64,000 nt of DNA from an uncultured Azohydromonas sp. (GTDB lineage Bacteria > Pseudomonadota > Gammaproteobacteria > Burkholderiales > Burkholderiaceae_C). Shown piece after piece: positions 49,199-56,977 of this stretch; positions within the stretch are counted from its first letter, which is position 1; each line of letters opens with the position of its first letter. The notes beneath the pieces are model-generated. The model was not told the origin of the DNA. It did no database searches and saw only the letters and a list, made by a program, of their open reading frames with translations. The position numbers and the translations under genes are program-made. The DNA lies in the NCBI RefSeq assembly GCF_937926365.1, contig NZ_CALAOH010000226.1, positions 65,509 through 129,508 of the forward strand, in the 5' to 3' direction.

Positions 49199-51886
49199 AT
49201 GTCTGAGGCAGCCGGGACCCATGTAGGCGGCATTTTTTATACAACTACCCTGGACACCCAGGGGCTGATCGATGCACAGCGCCGAGTTGATCGGGAGCTG
49301 AAGAAGGCCGCTGGCAGCTTCGACGGTGTCAAGCAGGCCGGCGTGGGCGCCATGACGGCGGTGGCCACCGCTGTGAAGGTACTGGCCGCGGCTATGGTCC
49401 TGGTGAAGTCCGCCGAGATGGCCGACGACATGCGCCTTCTGGCGGCCCGGGTCAACATCGCCGCCGGCAGCATCCAGGCCGGTGCTGAGGCGCTGCGCGC
49501 GCTCACGAAGATCAGCGCCGCCACGCAGACCGAGCTGGAGAGCAATGTCCAGGTGTTTGCCAGGCTGAACTCGTCCATCAAGCAGATGGGCGGCACCCAG
49601 CAGGACACGCTCACGCTCACCGAGCTGCTGGCCAAGGCCATCAAGGTGTCCGGCGTGTCGGCGGGCGAGGCCTCCGCAGCGATGCTTCAATTCGGCCAAG
49701 CGCTGGGCTCCGGGAAGCTCGCCGGCGACGAGCTCAAGAGCCTCATGGAAACGGCGCCCTACCTGATGAAGCAGCTGGCCGACGGCATCGGCGTGCCCAT
49801 CGGCCAGCTGAAGAGCCTGGGCGAGCAGGGCAAGCTCACCGCGGACGTGGTGGTGCAGGCGATGAGCAAGGCCGCCAGCAGCATCAACGCCGACTTCGCG
49901 CAGATGCCCGAGACGATGCGCGGCGCCTTCACCGTGGCCATGGACGCGGCCGCGCGCGCCAACGAGAAGTTGGACGACTTGACCGGCACGAGCGCGGCGC
50001 TCAGCGGCGCCGGCAAGGGCCTGGGCGACATACTGGACTTCGTAGCCGGCCGCCTGGCCGCCATGGCTGGCGAGGGTGAGAAGGCCGGGCGCGCGAAGCT
50101 GGTGCAGAAGTGGGCCGAGGACACGGCCACCGTCCTGTCCTACGTGGTGGACGCCACGGACTTCGTGGTGCGTGGCTTCCGCCAGATGGGCGCTGGCGTG
50201 GCCGGCCTGGCGGCATCGGCCGGGCTCGCTGCGCAGGGCCAGCTGGGCGCCGCGCGCGCCGCGCTGACGCAGATGAAAGACGACGTGCTGGCCATCGGTG
50301 GCGCCAGCTACATGGGCCCGCGCTTCCGGCAGCAGCAGGCAGCGCTGAAGCTCACGCCCGAGCCCGACCGCCTGGACCGCGCCGCGCAGGCAGCGCCGGC
50401 CATGTCGAAGCTCAAGCCGCCCAAGGACGAGGACGAGGCCCGCAAGGCCGCTGCCAAGACTGCCACAGCGCAGGCCTACTACCAGGGACTGGTGGCGGCC
50501 AACAAGACCGCGCTGGAGCAGATCGACGCCGAGGAGCAGAAAGCGCTGACCGAGAACCAGCGCCGCATGCTGGCGGACAAGGACAACGCGGCGATCTACA
50601 CCAAGGCCAAGGTGGAGATCATCAAGAAGTTCGCTATGGAGCGCGCCCGCCTGGAGGAGGAGAACACGCAGCAGATCGCAGACTTCAACATCCAGGTCAC
50701 CACCGACGAGGCCACGAGGATTGAGGCGGTGCGCGCCGAGGCAGTGCGCCGGGCCGAAGCTGCTGAGCGCCTGGGGACGATGACCCACGAGCAGGCCGAG
50801 CGGGCAAAGACGCTGGCCACATTTAAGGCCGAGCAGGAGCGGGCTGACTTGGTGGAGCGCAACACCCGTGCGCGCGCTGAGGCCGGCATCGTGCTCGCTG
50901 GCACCACCGAGCGCCGCATCCTGCTCATCCGGAACGAGGCCATCCGCCAGGCAGAAGAAGGCTACCGCCGCGGCGCCCTGACCTTCGAAGAGGCCGAGGC
51001 CCGCAAGGTGCAGGCCGCGCAGATGGCAATCGACCAGCAGAAGCAGCTGGAGACCCAGCGCACCAACGTGCGGCTGGGCACGCTGCAGATCAAGGCCGAG
51101 GGCGGAGACCCGCAGGCGCAGGAGGATGCGATTCGAGCGCGGGCAGAGGCAGATATGGCGGCCGTCGAACAGGCCCGCCTGATGGACCTGGAGGCAAGCC
51201 AGCTCTACGCGGACCAGAAGGTGGCCATTGAGCAGCGCATGCAGCAGGACATTGCAAACCTGCGCAGCAGCGCCGCGCAGGCGCAGCTGGCCGGCGCCTC
51301 AGATCTGTTCGGCTCGCTGGCGACGATCGCGGCGGCCGGGGCAGGCAAGCAGTCCGGCATCTACAAGGCGATGTTCGCGGCCTCCAAGGCGTTCGCCGTA
51401 GCCGAGTCCATCGTGAAGATCCAGCAGGGCATCGCCAACGCCGCCGCGCTCCCCTTCCCCGCCAACATCCCGGCCATGGCATCGGTGGCAGCGGCCACGG
51501 CCAACATCATCACGACCATCCAGGGCGTGAACTACGGCGGTGGGCGCCAGTACGGAGGACCGGCGAGCGCCGACACCATGTATCGGGTGAACGAGACGGG
51601 GCGCCCGGAGATGTTCACGGCCGCGAACGGGGCGCAGTACCTCCTCCCCACCAGCGGCGGGCGAGTGACTTCCGCGGCAGACATGGCCGGCGCTGGTGCA
51701 GCGCCTACCGTCATCATCAACAACAACGGGCAGCCGCTGGCCGTGCAGCGGACGACCTGGGACGCGCAGCAGCAGCGCATGGTGATTGACATGGCAGTGA
51801 AGGAGTCGGCCTCGCAGATTGCCGAGCGGCGCGGCCCGATGTGGGGAGCTCTGCGGACTACGAATGTCCAGGGGCGGCCGGGCTGA
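49199..51886 (+). CDS. Phage tail tape-measure protein
   Basis: An 895-residue protein, ATG 49199 preceded by GAGAGGGAG. Residues about 1-260 hold the conserved tape-measure start (TLTELLAKAIKVSGVSAGEASAAMLQFGQALGSGKLAGDELKSLMETAPYLMKQLADGIGV is the lambda-like signature). A hydrophobic Ala/Gly stretch and a long coiled coil (about 420-720) follow. The C-terminal part (KAFAVAESIVKIQQGIANAAALPFPANIPAMASVAAATANIITTIQGV) is also typical. It sets tail length in a siphophage. No other tail gene is in the element, so it may replace the tape measure of a helper or be a recruited remnant; the reading frame is intact. Confidence 0.9.
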   Translation: MSEAAGTHVGGIFYTTTLDTQGLIDAQRRVDRELKKAAGSFDGVKQAGVGAMTAVATAVKVLAAAMVLVKSAEMADDMRLLAARVNIAAGSIQAGAEALRALTKISAATQTELESNVQVFARLNSSIKQMGGTQQDTLTLTELLAKAIKVSGVSAGEASAAMLQFGQALGSGKLAGDELKSLMETAPYLMKQLADGIGVPIGQLKSLGEQGKLTADVVVQAMSKAASSINADFAQMPETMRGAFTVAMDAAARANEKLDDLTGTSAALSGAGKGLGDILDFVAGRLAAMAGEGEKAGRAKLVQKWAEDTATVLSYVVDATDFVVRGFRQMGAGVAGLAASAGLAAQGQLGAARAALTQMKDDVLAIGGASYMGPRFRQQQAALKLTPEPDRLDRAAQAAPAMSKLKPPKDEDEARKAAAKTATAQAYYQGLVAANKTALEQIDAEEQKALTENQRRMLADKDNAAIYTKAKVEIIKKFAMERARLEEENTQQIADFNIQVTTDEATRIEAVRAEAVRRAEAAERLGTMTHEQAERAKTLATFKAEQERADLVERNTRARAEAGIVLAGTTERRILLIRNEAIRQAEEGYRRGALTFEEAEARKVQAAQMAIDQQKQLETQRTNVRLGTLQIKAEGGDPQAQEDAIRARAEADMAAVEQARLMDLEASQLYADQKVAIEQRMQQDIANLRSSAAQAQLAGASDLFGSLATIAAAGAGKQSGIYKAMFAASKAFAVAESIVKIQQGIANAAALPFPANIPAMASVAAATANIITTIQGVNYGGGRQYGGPASADTMYRVNETGRPEMFTAANGAQYLLPTSGGRVTSAADMAGAGAAPTVIINNNGQPLAVQRTTWDAQQQRMVIDMAVKESASQIAERRGPMWGALRTTNVQGRPG

Positions 51887-52112
51887 CCAACTGCAGGCCA
51901 GCGCCGTCCCCAGGCAATGTGGCGTCCAGGATTTCAAACCGCACGTCAGAGAAGCCTCCGGTGACGGTGACCGGCTGGCCCGCCAGCAGCGGGAATTCAA
52001 TGCGCGTGCCACTGCGCTCGCACACGACGGCGAGTCGGCAGGTGGCATTGAAGACGACGTGCCACGGTTCCCCGGGCTTGTCGTCAGTGATGGGGATTTG
52101 CAGAGGCTCCAT
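51858..52112 (-). CDS. Small unknown protein on the reverse strand
   Basis: An 84-residue frame from ATG 52112 (MEPLQIPITDDKPGEPWHVVFNATCRLAVVCERSG), predicted mostly beta. Composition and strand patterning look like a real protein rather than an antisense shadow, but no good ribosome-binding site is seen. Its 3' end overlaps that of the tape-measure gene by 29 bp (convergent). Function unknown. Confidence 0.45.
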   Translation of the reverse strand: MEPLQIPITDDKPGEPWHVVFNATCRLAVVCERSGTRIEFPLLAGQPVTVTGGFSDVRFEILDATLPGDGAGLQLVSPAAPGHS

Positions 52113-52227
52113 GCCGGGCGATGCTACGGGCTGCAGTCTTCGGGCCTCCTGAGCCGCTTTGATCTGCTGGAACTGGTAACGCCGTCCCGTTGCGGGATCA
52201 TTGGGCCCACGACGACGGGAGGGACTG

Positions 52228-52719
52228 ATGAGAACCATGCTGAAGGCGGTCGGCATCGGTGCATGCGCCGCACTGCTATCCGGCGCCGCGCTGGGTCAAG
52301 GTGCGCCGCATTGGGCGTACCGCACCACGCCGGACAAGATGGGGCGCGGCGAGATCAAGATCGCCACCATCAATTCCAGCAACACCGTGGATTTCCTGCC
52401 GCACAAGAGCGAGCGCGCGACTCTGGCGCTTCGCGTCCATCCGCGACACGGCAAGACGGCAATGCTGCAGGTGGGCCCGGGAGAGTTCCTTTGCCCCAGC
52501 AGCGGCTGTCGCGTCGCGGCAAGGTTCGACGCCGGAAAGGTGGTGGATCTGCCGGCCGTGCGCCCAGCGGACTACACCGCTACCAATGTGATATTCGTCC
52601 GCGATCATGACCGACTGCTGGTGTCTCTGAAGACGGCGAAGCGGCTGCTCATCGAGGCCGACTTCTACGGCTACGGCTCGCGGGTCTTCGAGTTCGACGT
52701 GGCGGGCCTGCAGTGGTGA
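52228..52719 (+). CDS. Exported protein, unknown
   Basis: A 163-residue protein, ATG 52228, with GGGAGGGAC upstream. Signal peptide: basic start, then LKAVGIGACAALLSGAALGQG with probable cleavage after AALG near residue 24. The mature part is beta-rich and has two cysteines (FLCPSSGCRVAARFD) that may form a disulfide in the periplasm. A lysogenic-conversion role such as surface modification or superinfection exclusion is possible, but nothing identifies it. It overlaps the next gene by 7 bp. Confidence 0.7.
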   Translation: MRTMLKAVGIGACAALLSGAALGQGAPHWAYRTTPDKMGRGEIKIATINSSNTVDFLPHKSERATLALRVHPRHGKTAMLQVGPGEFLCPSSGCRVAARFDAGKVVDLPAVRPADYTATNVIFVRDHDRLLVSLKTAKRLLIEADFYGYGSRVFEFDVAGLQW

Positions 52720-53059
52720 GCGCGCGCCAAGCCGCCGGGCTAGTCGACGGGAAGCACTTCACCGCCTACGTGGACGAGGTGAAGGGGCTGAAGCGCAGCG
52801 GGGACAACGACGCGGCCGCCGGCCTGCTGCTGCGCCTGGTGGGCGCCGTGGAGGCCGAAGCCAAGGCCGCGGCCCCGGGTTGGTACATCGCCCCATGGTA
52901 CTTCGAGCAGCTAGCCCTGCTCTATCGCAAGACCCGGCGGTCCACCTTGAGGCGGCCATCCTGCGGCGCTACGTCAGCGCGTGCGCAGCTGCCGGGCATG
53001 AGCCTGTGGCCGGCACTGCCGAGCGGATGGTGAAAGCGGAAAGAAAAAAGCCGGCATGA
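52713..53059 (+). pseudogene. Small phage-type protein with frameshift
   Basis: The first frame (GTG 52713, VSARQAAGLVDGKHFTAYVDEVKGLKRSGDN) is intact to about LALLYRKT. From about 52950 the sense protein continues in another frame as EAAILRRYVSACAAAGHEPVAG, then ERMVKAERKKPA and stop at 53057-53059, whereas the first frame runs into low-quality sequence and stops at 53033. A deletion or insertion near 52930-52950 explains this. Whether it is a true mutation, a sequencing error or programmed is open. Confidence 0.65.
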
Positions 53060-53071
53060 GCTGCCGGCTTT
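53047..53071. terminator. Terminator at the end of the fourth block
   Basis: AAAGCCGGCA and TGCCGGCTTT (10-bp arms, 5-base loop) overlap the end of the frameshifted gene. Flanking A and T runs (AAAAAAG before, TTT after) allow weak termination in either direction. It protects the tRNA-Ser/lysC region from element transcripts. Confidence 0.65.
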
Positions 53072-53132
53072 GGATGGGGAACCTGGGGTTCACCGCTTCA
53101 TCTTCGGTAGTCTGATACCGTTGATTTGCTTT

Positions 53133-53202
53133 TGGTGGGTGGGTTGATGGGTGTAAGCCCAAACCATCCCGGTTCACCCTCTATGGGGTGGCGGAGTCGG
53201 AG
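53133..53202 (+). other. Right end of the element (attR) with tandem motif
   Basis: TGGTGGGT-GGGT-TGATGGGT (53133-53152), 36 bp, then TGGCGGA-GTCGGAG (53189-53202), which is the tRNA-Ser 3' end. The third part of the palindrome is replaced by tRNA sequence (GGATTCG). Joining this end to the left end would recreate the full TGGCGGA-GTCGGAG-TCCGCCA core of a circular form. Confidence 0.82.
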
Positions 53203-53281
53203 GGATTCGAACCCTCGATGCAGGTTTTGCCCGCATACTCCCTTAGCAGGGGAGCACCTTCGGCCTCTCGGTCACGACTCC
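53189..53281 (-). tRNA. tRNA-Ser (anticodon GCT)
   Basis: The 93-base gene reads GGAGTCG at the 5' end (53281) and CGACTCC-G-CCA at the 3' end (53189), giving a perfect 7-bp acceptor stem with encoded CCA. The anticodon loop reads CTGCTAA (anticodon GCT, reading AGC/AGU), followed by the long variable arm of class II tRNAs and the GGTTCGAATCC T-arm. Its 3' end is the target of the adjacent element and is kept intact. lysC follows downstream in host DNA on the same strand's 5' side. Confidence 0.96.
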
Positions 53282-53343
53282 AGTGCAGAAGCTGCCATTC
53301 TAGCAAGGTTTTTTCGAACTTCCAAGCACCTTGCGAAGTTTTT

Positions 53344-54618
53344 TTAGGCGCCGACCTTTTCCTGGTCCAGTTCGAAGGCGCGATGCAGCGCGCGCACGGC
53401 GAGTTCCATGTACTTCTCGTCGATCACCACGCTGGTCTTGATTTCGCTGGTGGTGATCATCTGGATGTTGATACCCTCGTCGCTCAGGGCGCGGAACATC
53501 TTGCTGGCCACGCCGGCATGGCTGCGCATACCGATGCCAACGATGCTGACCTTGCAGATCTTGGTGTCACCGATGATGTCCTTGGCACCTAGCGCGGGCA
53601 GCACCTGGCTTTGCAGCAAGTCCACCGTGCGCTGGTAGTCATTACGGTGCACGGTGAAGGAGAAGTCGGTCTTCCCGTCGTGCGACACGTTCTGGATGAT
53701 CACGTCGACGTCGATGTTGGCCTCGGCCACGGCGCCAAGGATCTGGTAAGCGATACCGGGCTTGTCGGGCACGCCCATGACGGTGATCTTGGCCTCGTCG
53801 CGGTTGAACGCGATACCGGAGACAACGGCTTGTTCCATCTTTTCGTCTTCCTCGAAGGTGATCAGGGTGCCAGAGCGGGCTTCCTCTTCGATATCAATAT
53901 CCCAGGGCGTGAAGCTGGAGAGCACGCGCAGCGGCACGCGGTACTTGCCCGCGAATTCCACCGAGCGGATCTGCAGCACCTTGGAGCCCAGGCTGGCCAT
54001 CTCCAGCATCTCTTCGAAGCTGATGGTGCTCAGGCGCCGTGCCTCGGCCACGATACGTGGGTCGGTGGTGTAGACGCCATCGACGTCGGTGTAGATCAGG
54101 CACTCGTCGGCCTTCATCGCCGCCGCCACCGCCACCGCAGAGGTGTCCGAGCCGCCGCGGCCCAGCGTAGTGATGTGCCCCTCGGCGTCGATACCCTGGA
54201 AACCGGTAATGATCACCACCTTGCCTGCGGCCAAGTCGGCGCGCACGCGGGCATCATCGATGCTCTCGATGCGGGCCTTGGTATAGGCCGAATCGGTCTG
54301 CACCGGAACCTGCCAGCCGGTGTAGCTGATGGCCTCCATGCCTTCGGCCTGGAGCGCGATGGCCAGCAGGCCCACCGACACCTGCTCGCCCGTGGCGGCA
54401 ATCATGTCGAGCTCGCGCAGCAGCGCGGAGCTCGTCTGCTTGGGCGACAGCTCCTTGGCCAGCCCCAGCAGTCGGTTGGTTTCACCGCTCATCGCGGAAG
54501 GAACGACCACCATCTGGTGGCCCGCGCGTGCCCACTTGGCCACGCGCTTGGCGACGTTGCGGATGCGCTCCGTGGAGCCCATCGACGTACCGCCGTACTT
54601 GTGAACGATCAATGCCAT
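53344..54618 (-). CDS. lysC: Aspartate kinase
   Basis: A 424-residue aspartokinase that phosphorylates aspartate at the start of Lys, Thr and Met synthesis. N-terminal kinase signature VHKYGGTSMGSTERI, GRGGSDTSAVA and DVDGVYTTDPR; two C-terminal ACT domains (AVVSGIAFNRDEAKITVMGVPDKPGIA; VSIVGIGMRSHAGVA) for feedback regulation, probably by Lys and Thr. ATG 54618. It stands alone, with tilS upstream on the same strand 60 bp away. Confidence 0.96.
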   Translation of the reverse strand: MALIVHKYGGTSMGSTERIRNVAKRVAKWARAGHQMVVVPSAMSGETNRLLGLAKELSPKQTSSALLRELDMIAATGEQVSVGLLAIALQAEGMEAISYTGWQVPVQTDSAYTKARIESIDDARVRADLAAGKVVIITGFQGIDAEGHITTLGRGGSDTSAVAVAAAMKADECLIYTDVDGVYTTDPRIVAEARRLSTISFEEMLEMASLGSKVLQIRSVEFAGKYRVPLRVLSSFTPWDIDIEEEARSGTLITFEEDEKMEQAVVSGIAFNRDEAKITVMGVPDKPGIAYQILGAVAEANIDVDVIIQNVSHDGKTDFSFTVHRNDYQRTVDLLQSQVLPALGAKDIIGDTKICKVSIVGIGMRSHAGVASKMFRALSDEGINIQMITTSEIKTSVVIDEKYMELAVRALHRAFELDQEKVGA

Positions 54619-54678
54619 GGTGTTTGAAACAGGCCCGGTGTTTGCCGCGAGGCACCAGCGGCCCGCGAATCCACGATT

Positions 54679-56013
54679 CTAGCCGGCTGTATCGGGCACC
54701 CATTCGAGTGCCAGCTGCGGCTCGCCGAGGGGTGCCCACATCCGCGCATCTAGGCCCAGGCGGGGCACGAACAAGAGCGCTCCGTCCAGCCACAGCAGTG
54801 GACCGTCACGGTGCCACGCTGGCACACCCAGGGTCTGGTACTGTTTCTTGAGGCTGCGCGGGACCCCTCCCGGCTTGAGCTGGAATTGCTCGCCGCCGCT
54901 GCGCGCGCGCGCGATGCATGCCCGCAGCCGCGCTGGAGCCACACCACCTTCATCCACGCTGCGCACCTCCAGCCAGCCGCCCCAGGTATCCAGGCGCTGC
55001 CGACCTGGGCCGTCGATGCAAACCTGCTGCCCTTCAGGCGCTGGCTCCACCATCACGCCTTTCCCGGCCGGCTCGCAGCGCAACCGGCCCCGGTAGCGCT
55101 GCAGCACCTGCTCGCCGGCCGGCCAGCATGCAGGCAGATCGCTTCCGTACAGCTCACTCAACAGGCGTTGCAGCAGGGTGTCGCCGGGACTGCGACCGCA
55201 GCGCTGCAGCAGCCAGTGGCGCAGTAGGTTCGCTTGGCGGGCCGGGGGCAGCGTAGCCAGTGCCGATAGGCGCAGCTCGTGTCCTGCGGCCACGGCAGCC
55301 AGGTCGATCTCCGCCAGCGCCTGCAGACATTCGCGAGCCTGTTGTGCTTGCCGAGTGGCCGCTCCCAGCGCCTGCTCAGCCTGTGGAAATGCAGCCGTCA
55401 ACGCCGGCATCACGCGATGCCGTAGGCGATTGCGAGCGTAGCTATGGTCCTCATTGCTAGGGTCCTGGACGTAGGACAGGCCGTGCGCCTGCACGTAGGC
55501 ATCGATGGCTTCCGAGGGCTGCTCCAGCCAAGGTCGCACCCACGGCAGGCCGTCACGCATCGCTTGCCGCGGCATCGCGGCAAGTCCGGCCGCGCCGCCA
55601 CCGCGGAGAGCCTGCAGCAGGAAAGTCTCGGCTTGGTCGCGCCGGTGGTGAGCCAACAGGAGGAGCGCAGCACCGCCTTCCCACGCCATACGGCTTAGTG
55701 CCGCATAGCGCCCTCGCCGAGCCCAGGCTTCGACACTTTCGCCTCGCCCCGGGCTGCCTTCGAGTCGGCACGATCGCAGCGCCACAGGCAGGCCTTGCCG
55801 TGACCAGTCGGCACACTGGCGCTGCAGGTACTCTACCCAGGCGTCGGCTTCGGGTAGCAGCCCGTGGTGCACGTGCAGCGCAAGCACGCGCAGACCCAAT
55901 GCCTGCGCGGCGCGGGCCGTGGCATGGAGCAGTGCGGTGGAATCGCGACCGCCGCTGGTGGCAACGGCGACGCAGGGGATATCAGCGCTCGGTGGTGTCG
56001 TTGAAGCGTCCAT
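54679..56013 (-). CDS. tilS: tRNA(Ile)-lysidine synthase
   Basis: A 444-residue enzyme that modifies C34 of tRNA-Ile(CAU) to lysidine. PP-loop SGGRDS (20-25), LHVHHGL, and LLLAHHRRDQAETFLLQALRGGG are family motifs; YARNRLRHRVMPAL and a C-terminal domain with FQLKPGGVPRSLKKQYQ follow. ATG 56013 is chosen; it lies 32 bp inside the 3' end of accA, so translation is probably coupled. The upstream part of the long frame is antisense or out-of-frame accA. Confidence 0.93.
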   Translation of the reverse strand: MDASTTPPSADIPCVAVATSGGRDSTALLHATARAAQALGLRVLALHVHHGLLPEADAWVEYLQRQCADWSRQGLPVALRSCRLEGSPGRGESVEAWARRGRYAALSRMAWEGGAALLLLAHHRRDQAETFLLQALRGGGAAGLAAMPRQAMRDGLPWVRPWLEQPSEAIDAYVQAHGLSYVQDPSNEDHSYARNRLRHRVMPALTAAFPQAEQALGAATRQAQQARECLQALAEIDLAAVAAGHELRLSALATLPPARQANLLRHWLLQRCGRSPGDTLLQRLLSELYGSDLPACWPAGEQVLQRYRGRLRCEPAGKGVMVEPAPEGQQVCIDGPGRQRLDTWGGWLEVRSVDEGGVAPARLRACIARARSGGEQFQLKPGGVPRSLKKQYQTLGVPAWHRDGPLLWLDGALLFVPRLGLDARMWAPLGEPQLALEWVPDTAG

Positions 56014-56953
56014 AGGACTGCAGCCGCTCGTAGCGGCGCTGCAGCAGCTCTCGCGGCTTGAGATCCACCACTTGGCGCAGTGCGTCGTTGAGCGCGCGCT
56101 TGAGCGTGGCGGCCATGTGGCGCATGTCGCGGTGCGCACCGCCCACGGGCTCGCTCACGATCTTGTCGATCAGGCCCAGAGCCTTGAGGCGGTGTGCCGT
56201 GATGCCCAGCGCCTCTGCCGCATCGGCGGCGCGCTCGGCGGTCTTCCACAGAATGGAAGCACAGCCCTCAGGTGAAATCACGGAATAGACGGAGAACTGC
56301 AGCATCAGCACCTGGTCTGCCACGCTAATGGCCAGCGCACCGCCGGAACCACCCTCGCCGATGATGGTGGTGATGATGGGCACCTCCAGCTGTGCCATCT
56401 CGAAGATGTTGCGGCCAATGGCTTCGGACTGTCCCCGTTCCTCGGCACCGATGCCCGGATACGCGCCCGGCGTATCCACGAAGGTGAAAACTGGCAGCCC
56501 GAACTTCTCGGCCAATTTCATCAGCCGCAGCGCCTTGCGATAGCCCTCGGGGCGGCTCATGCCGAAGTTGCGCGCCGCGCGCTCCTTGGTATCACGTCCC
56601 TTCTGGTGACCCAGCACCATGCAAGCTTGGCCGTTAAAGCGGGCCAGACCGCCGACGATGGACTGGTCGTCCGCATAATGGCGGTCGCCATGCAGTTCCT
56701 GGTAGTCGCTGAAGATCTCGTTGATGTAGTCCAGCGTGTAGGGACGCTGCGGGTGGCGGGCGATCTGCGTCACCTGCCACGGCGTGAGATTGGCGTAGAT
56801 ATCCTTGGTCAGCTGCAGGCTCTTCTTCTGTAGCCGCTCGATTTCCTCAGAGATGTCCACGGCGGACTCGGTCTGCACGTAGCGCAGCTCTTCGATCTTG
56901 CCTTCCAACTCGGCGACGGACTGTTCGAAGTCGAGGAAGTGTTTCTTGCTCAT
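55982..56953 (-). CDS. accA: Acetyl-CoA carboxylase carboxyltransferase subunit alpha
   Basis: A 323-residue subunit that, with AccD, transfers carboxyl from carboxybiotin to acetyl-CoA in fatty-acid synthesis. Motifs: FLDFEQSVAELEGKIEELR at the N-terminus, HGDRHYADDQSIVGGLARF, GRDTKERAARNFGM, FVDTPGAYPGIGAEERGQSEAIG and IIGEGGSGGALAI. ATG 56953. Gene order glycosylase-accA-tilS is common in Burkholderiales. Confidence 0.96.
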   Translation of the reverse strand: MSKKHFLDFEQSVAELEGKIEELRYVQTESAVDISEEIERLQKKSLQLTKDIYANLTPWQVTQIARHPQRPYTLDYINEIFSDYQELHGDRHYADDQSIVGGLARFNGQACMVLGHQKGRDTKERAARNFGMSRPEGYRKALRLMKLAEKFGLPVFTFVDTPGAYPGIGAEERGQSEAIGRNIFEMAQLEVPIITTIIGEGGSGGALAISVADQVLMLQFSVYSVISPEGCASILWKTAERAADAAEALGITAHRLKALGLIDKIVSEPVGGAHRDMRHMAATLKRALNDALRQVVDLKPRELLQRRYERLQSYGRFNDTTER

Positions 56954-56977
56954 GAAGGGATTCCTTGCCGGGACGGC

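Larger units (their letters stand above)
37363..53202. mobile_element. Integrative satellite-like element in tRNA-Ser
   Basis: The 15.8-kb element is bounded by the direct repeat TGGCGGAGTCGGAG (37363-37376 and 53189-53202). The right copy is the 3' end, including the encoded CCA, of the intact tRNA-Ser on the reverse strand; the left copy adjoins the integrase gene. Contents: integrase, AlpA, Bro-N antirepressor, Ash-like ORF, CHC2 zinc-finger protein, RepA-like ATPase, small unknown genes, DUF5681 protein, tape measure. No capsid, portal or large-terminase gene is present, so it resembles a P4-type satellite. Three internal att-like sites (40921-40998, 45164-45238, 49104-49180) divide it into four blocks. 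Confidence 0.88.
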
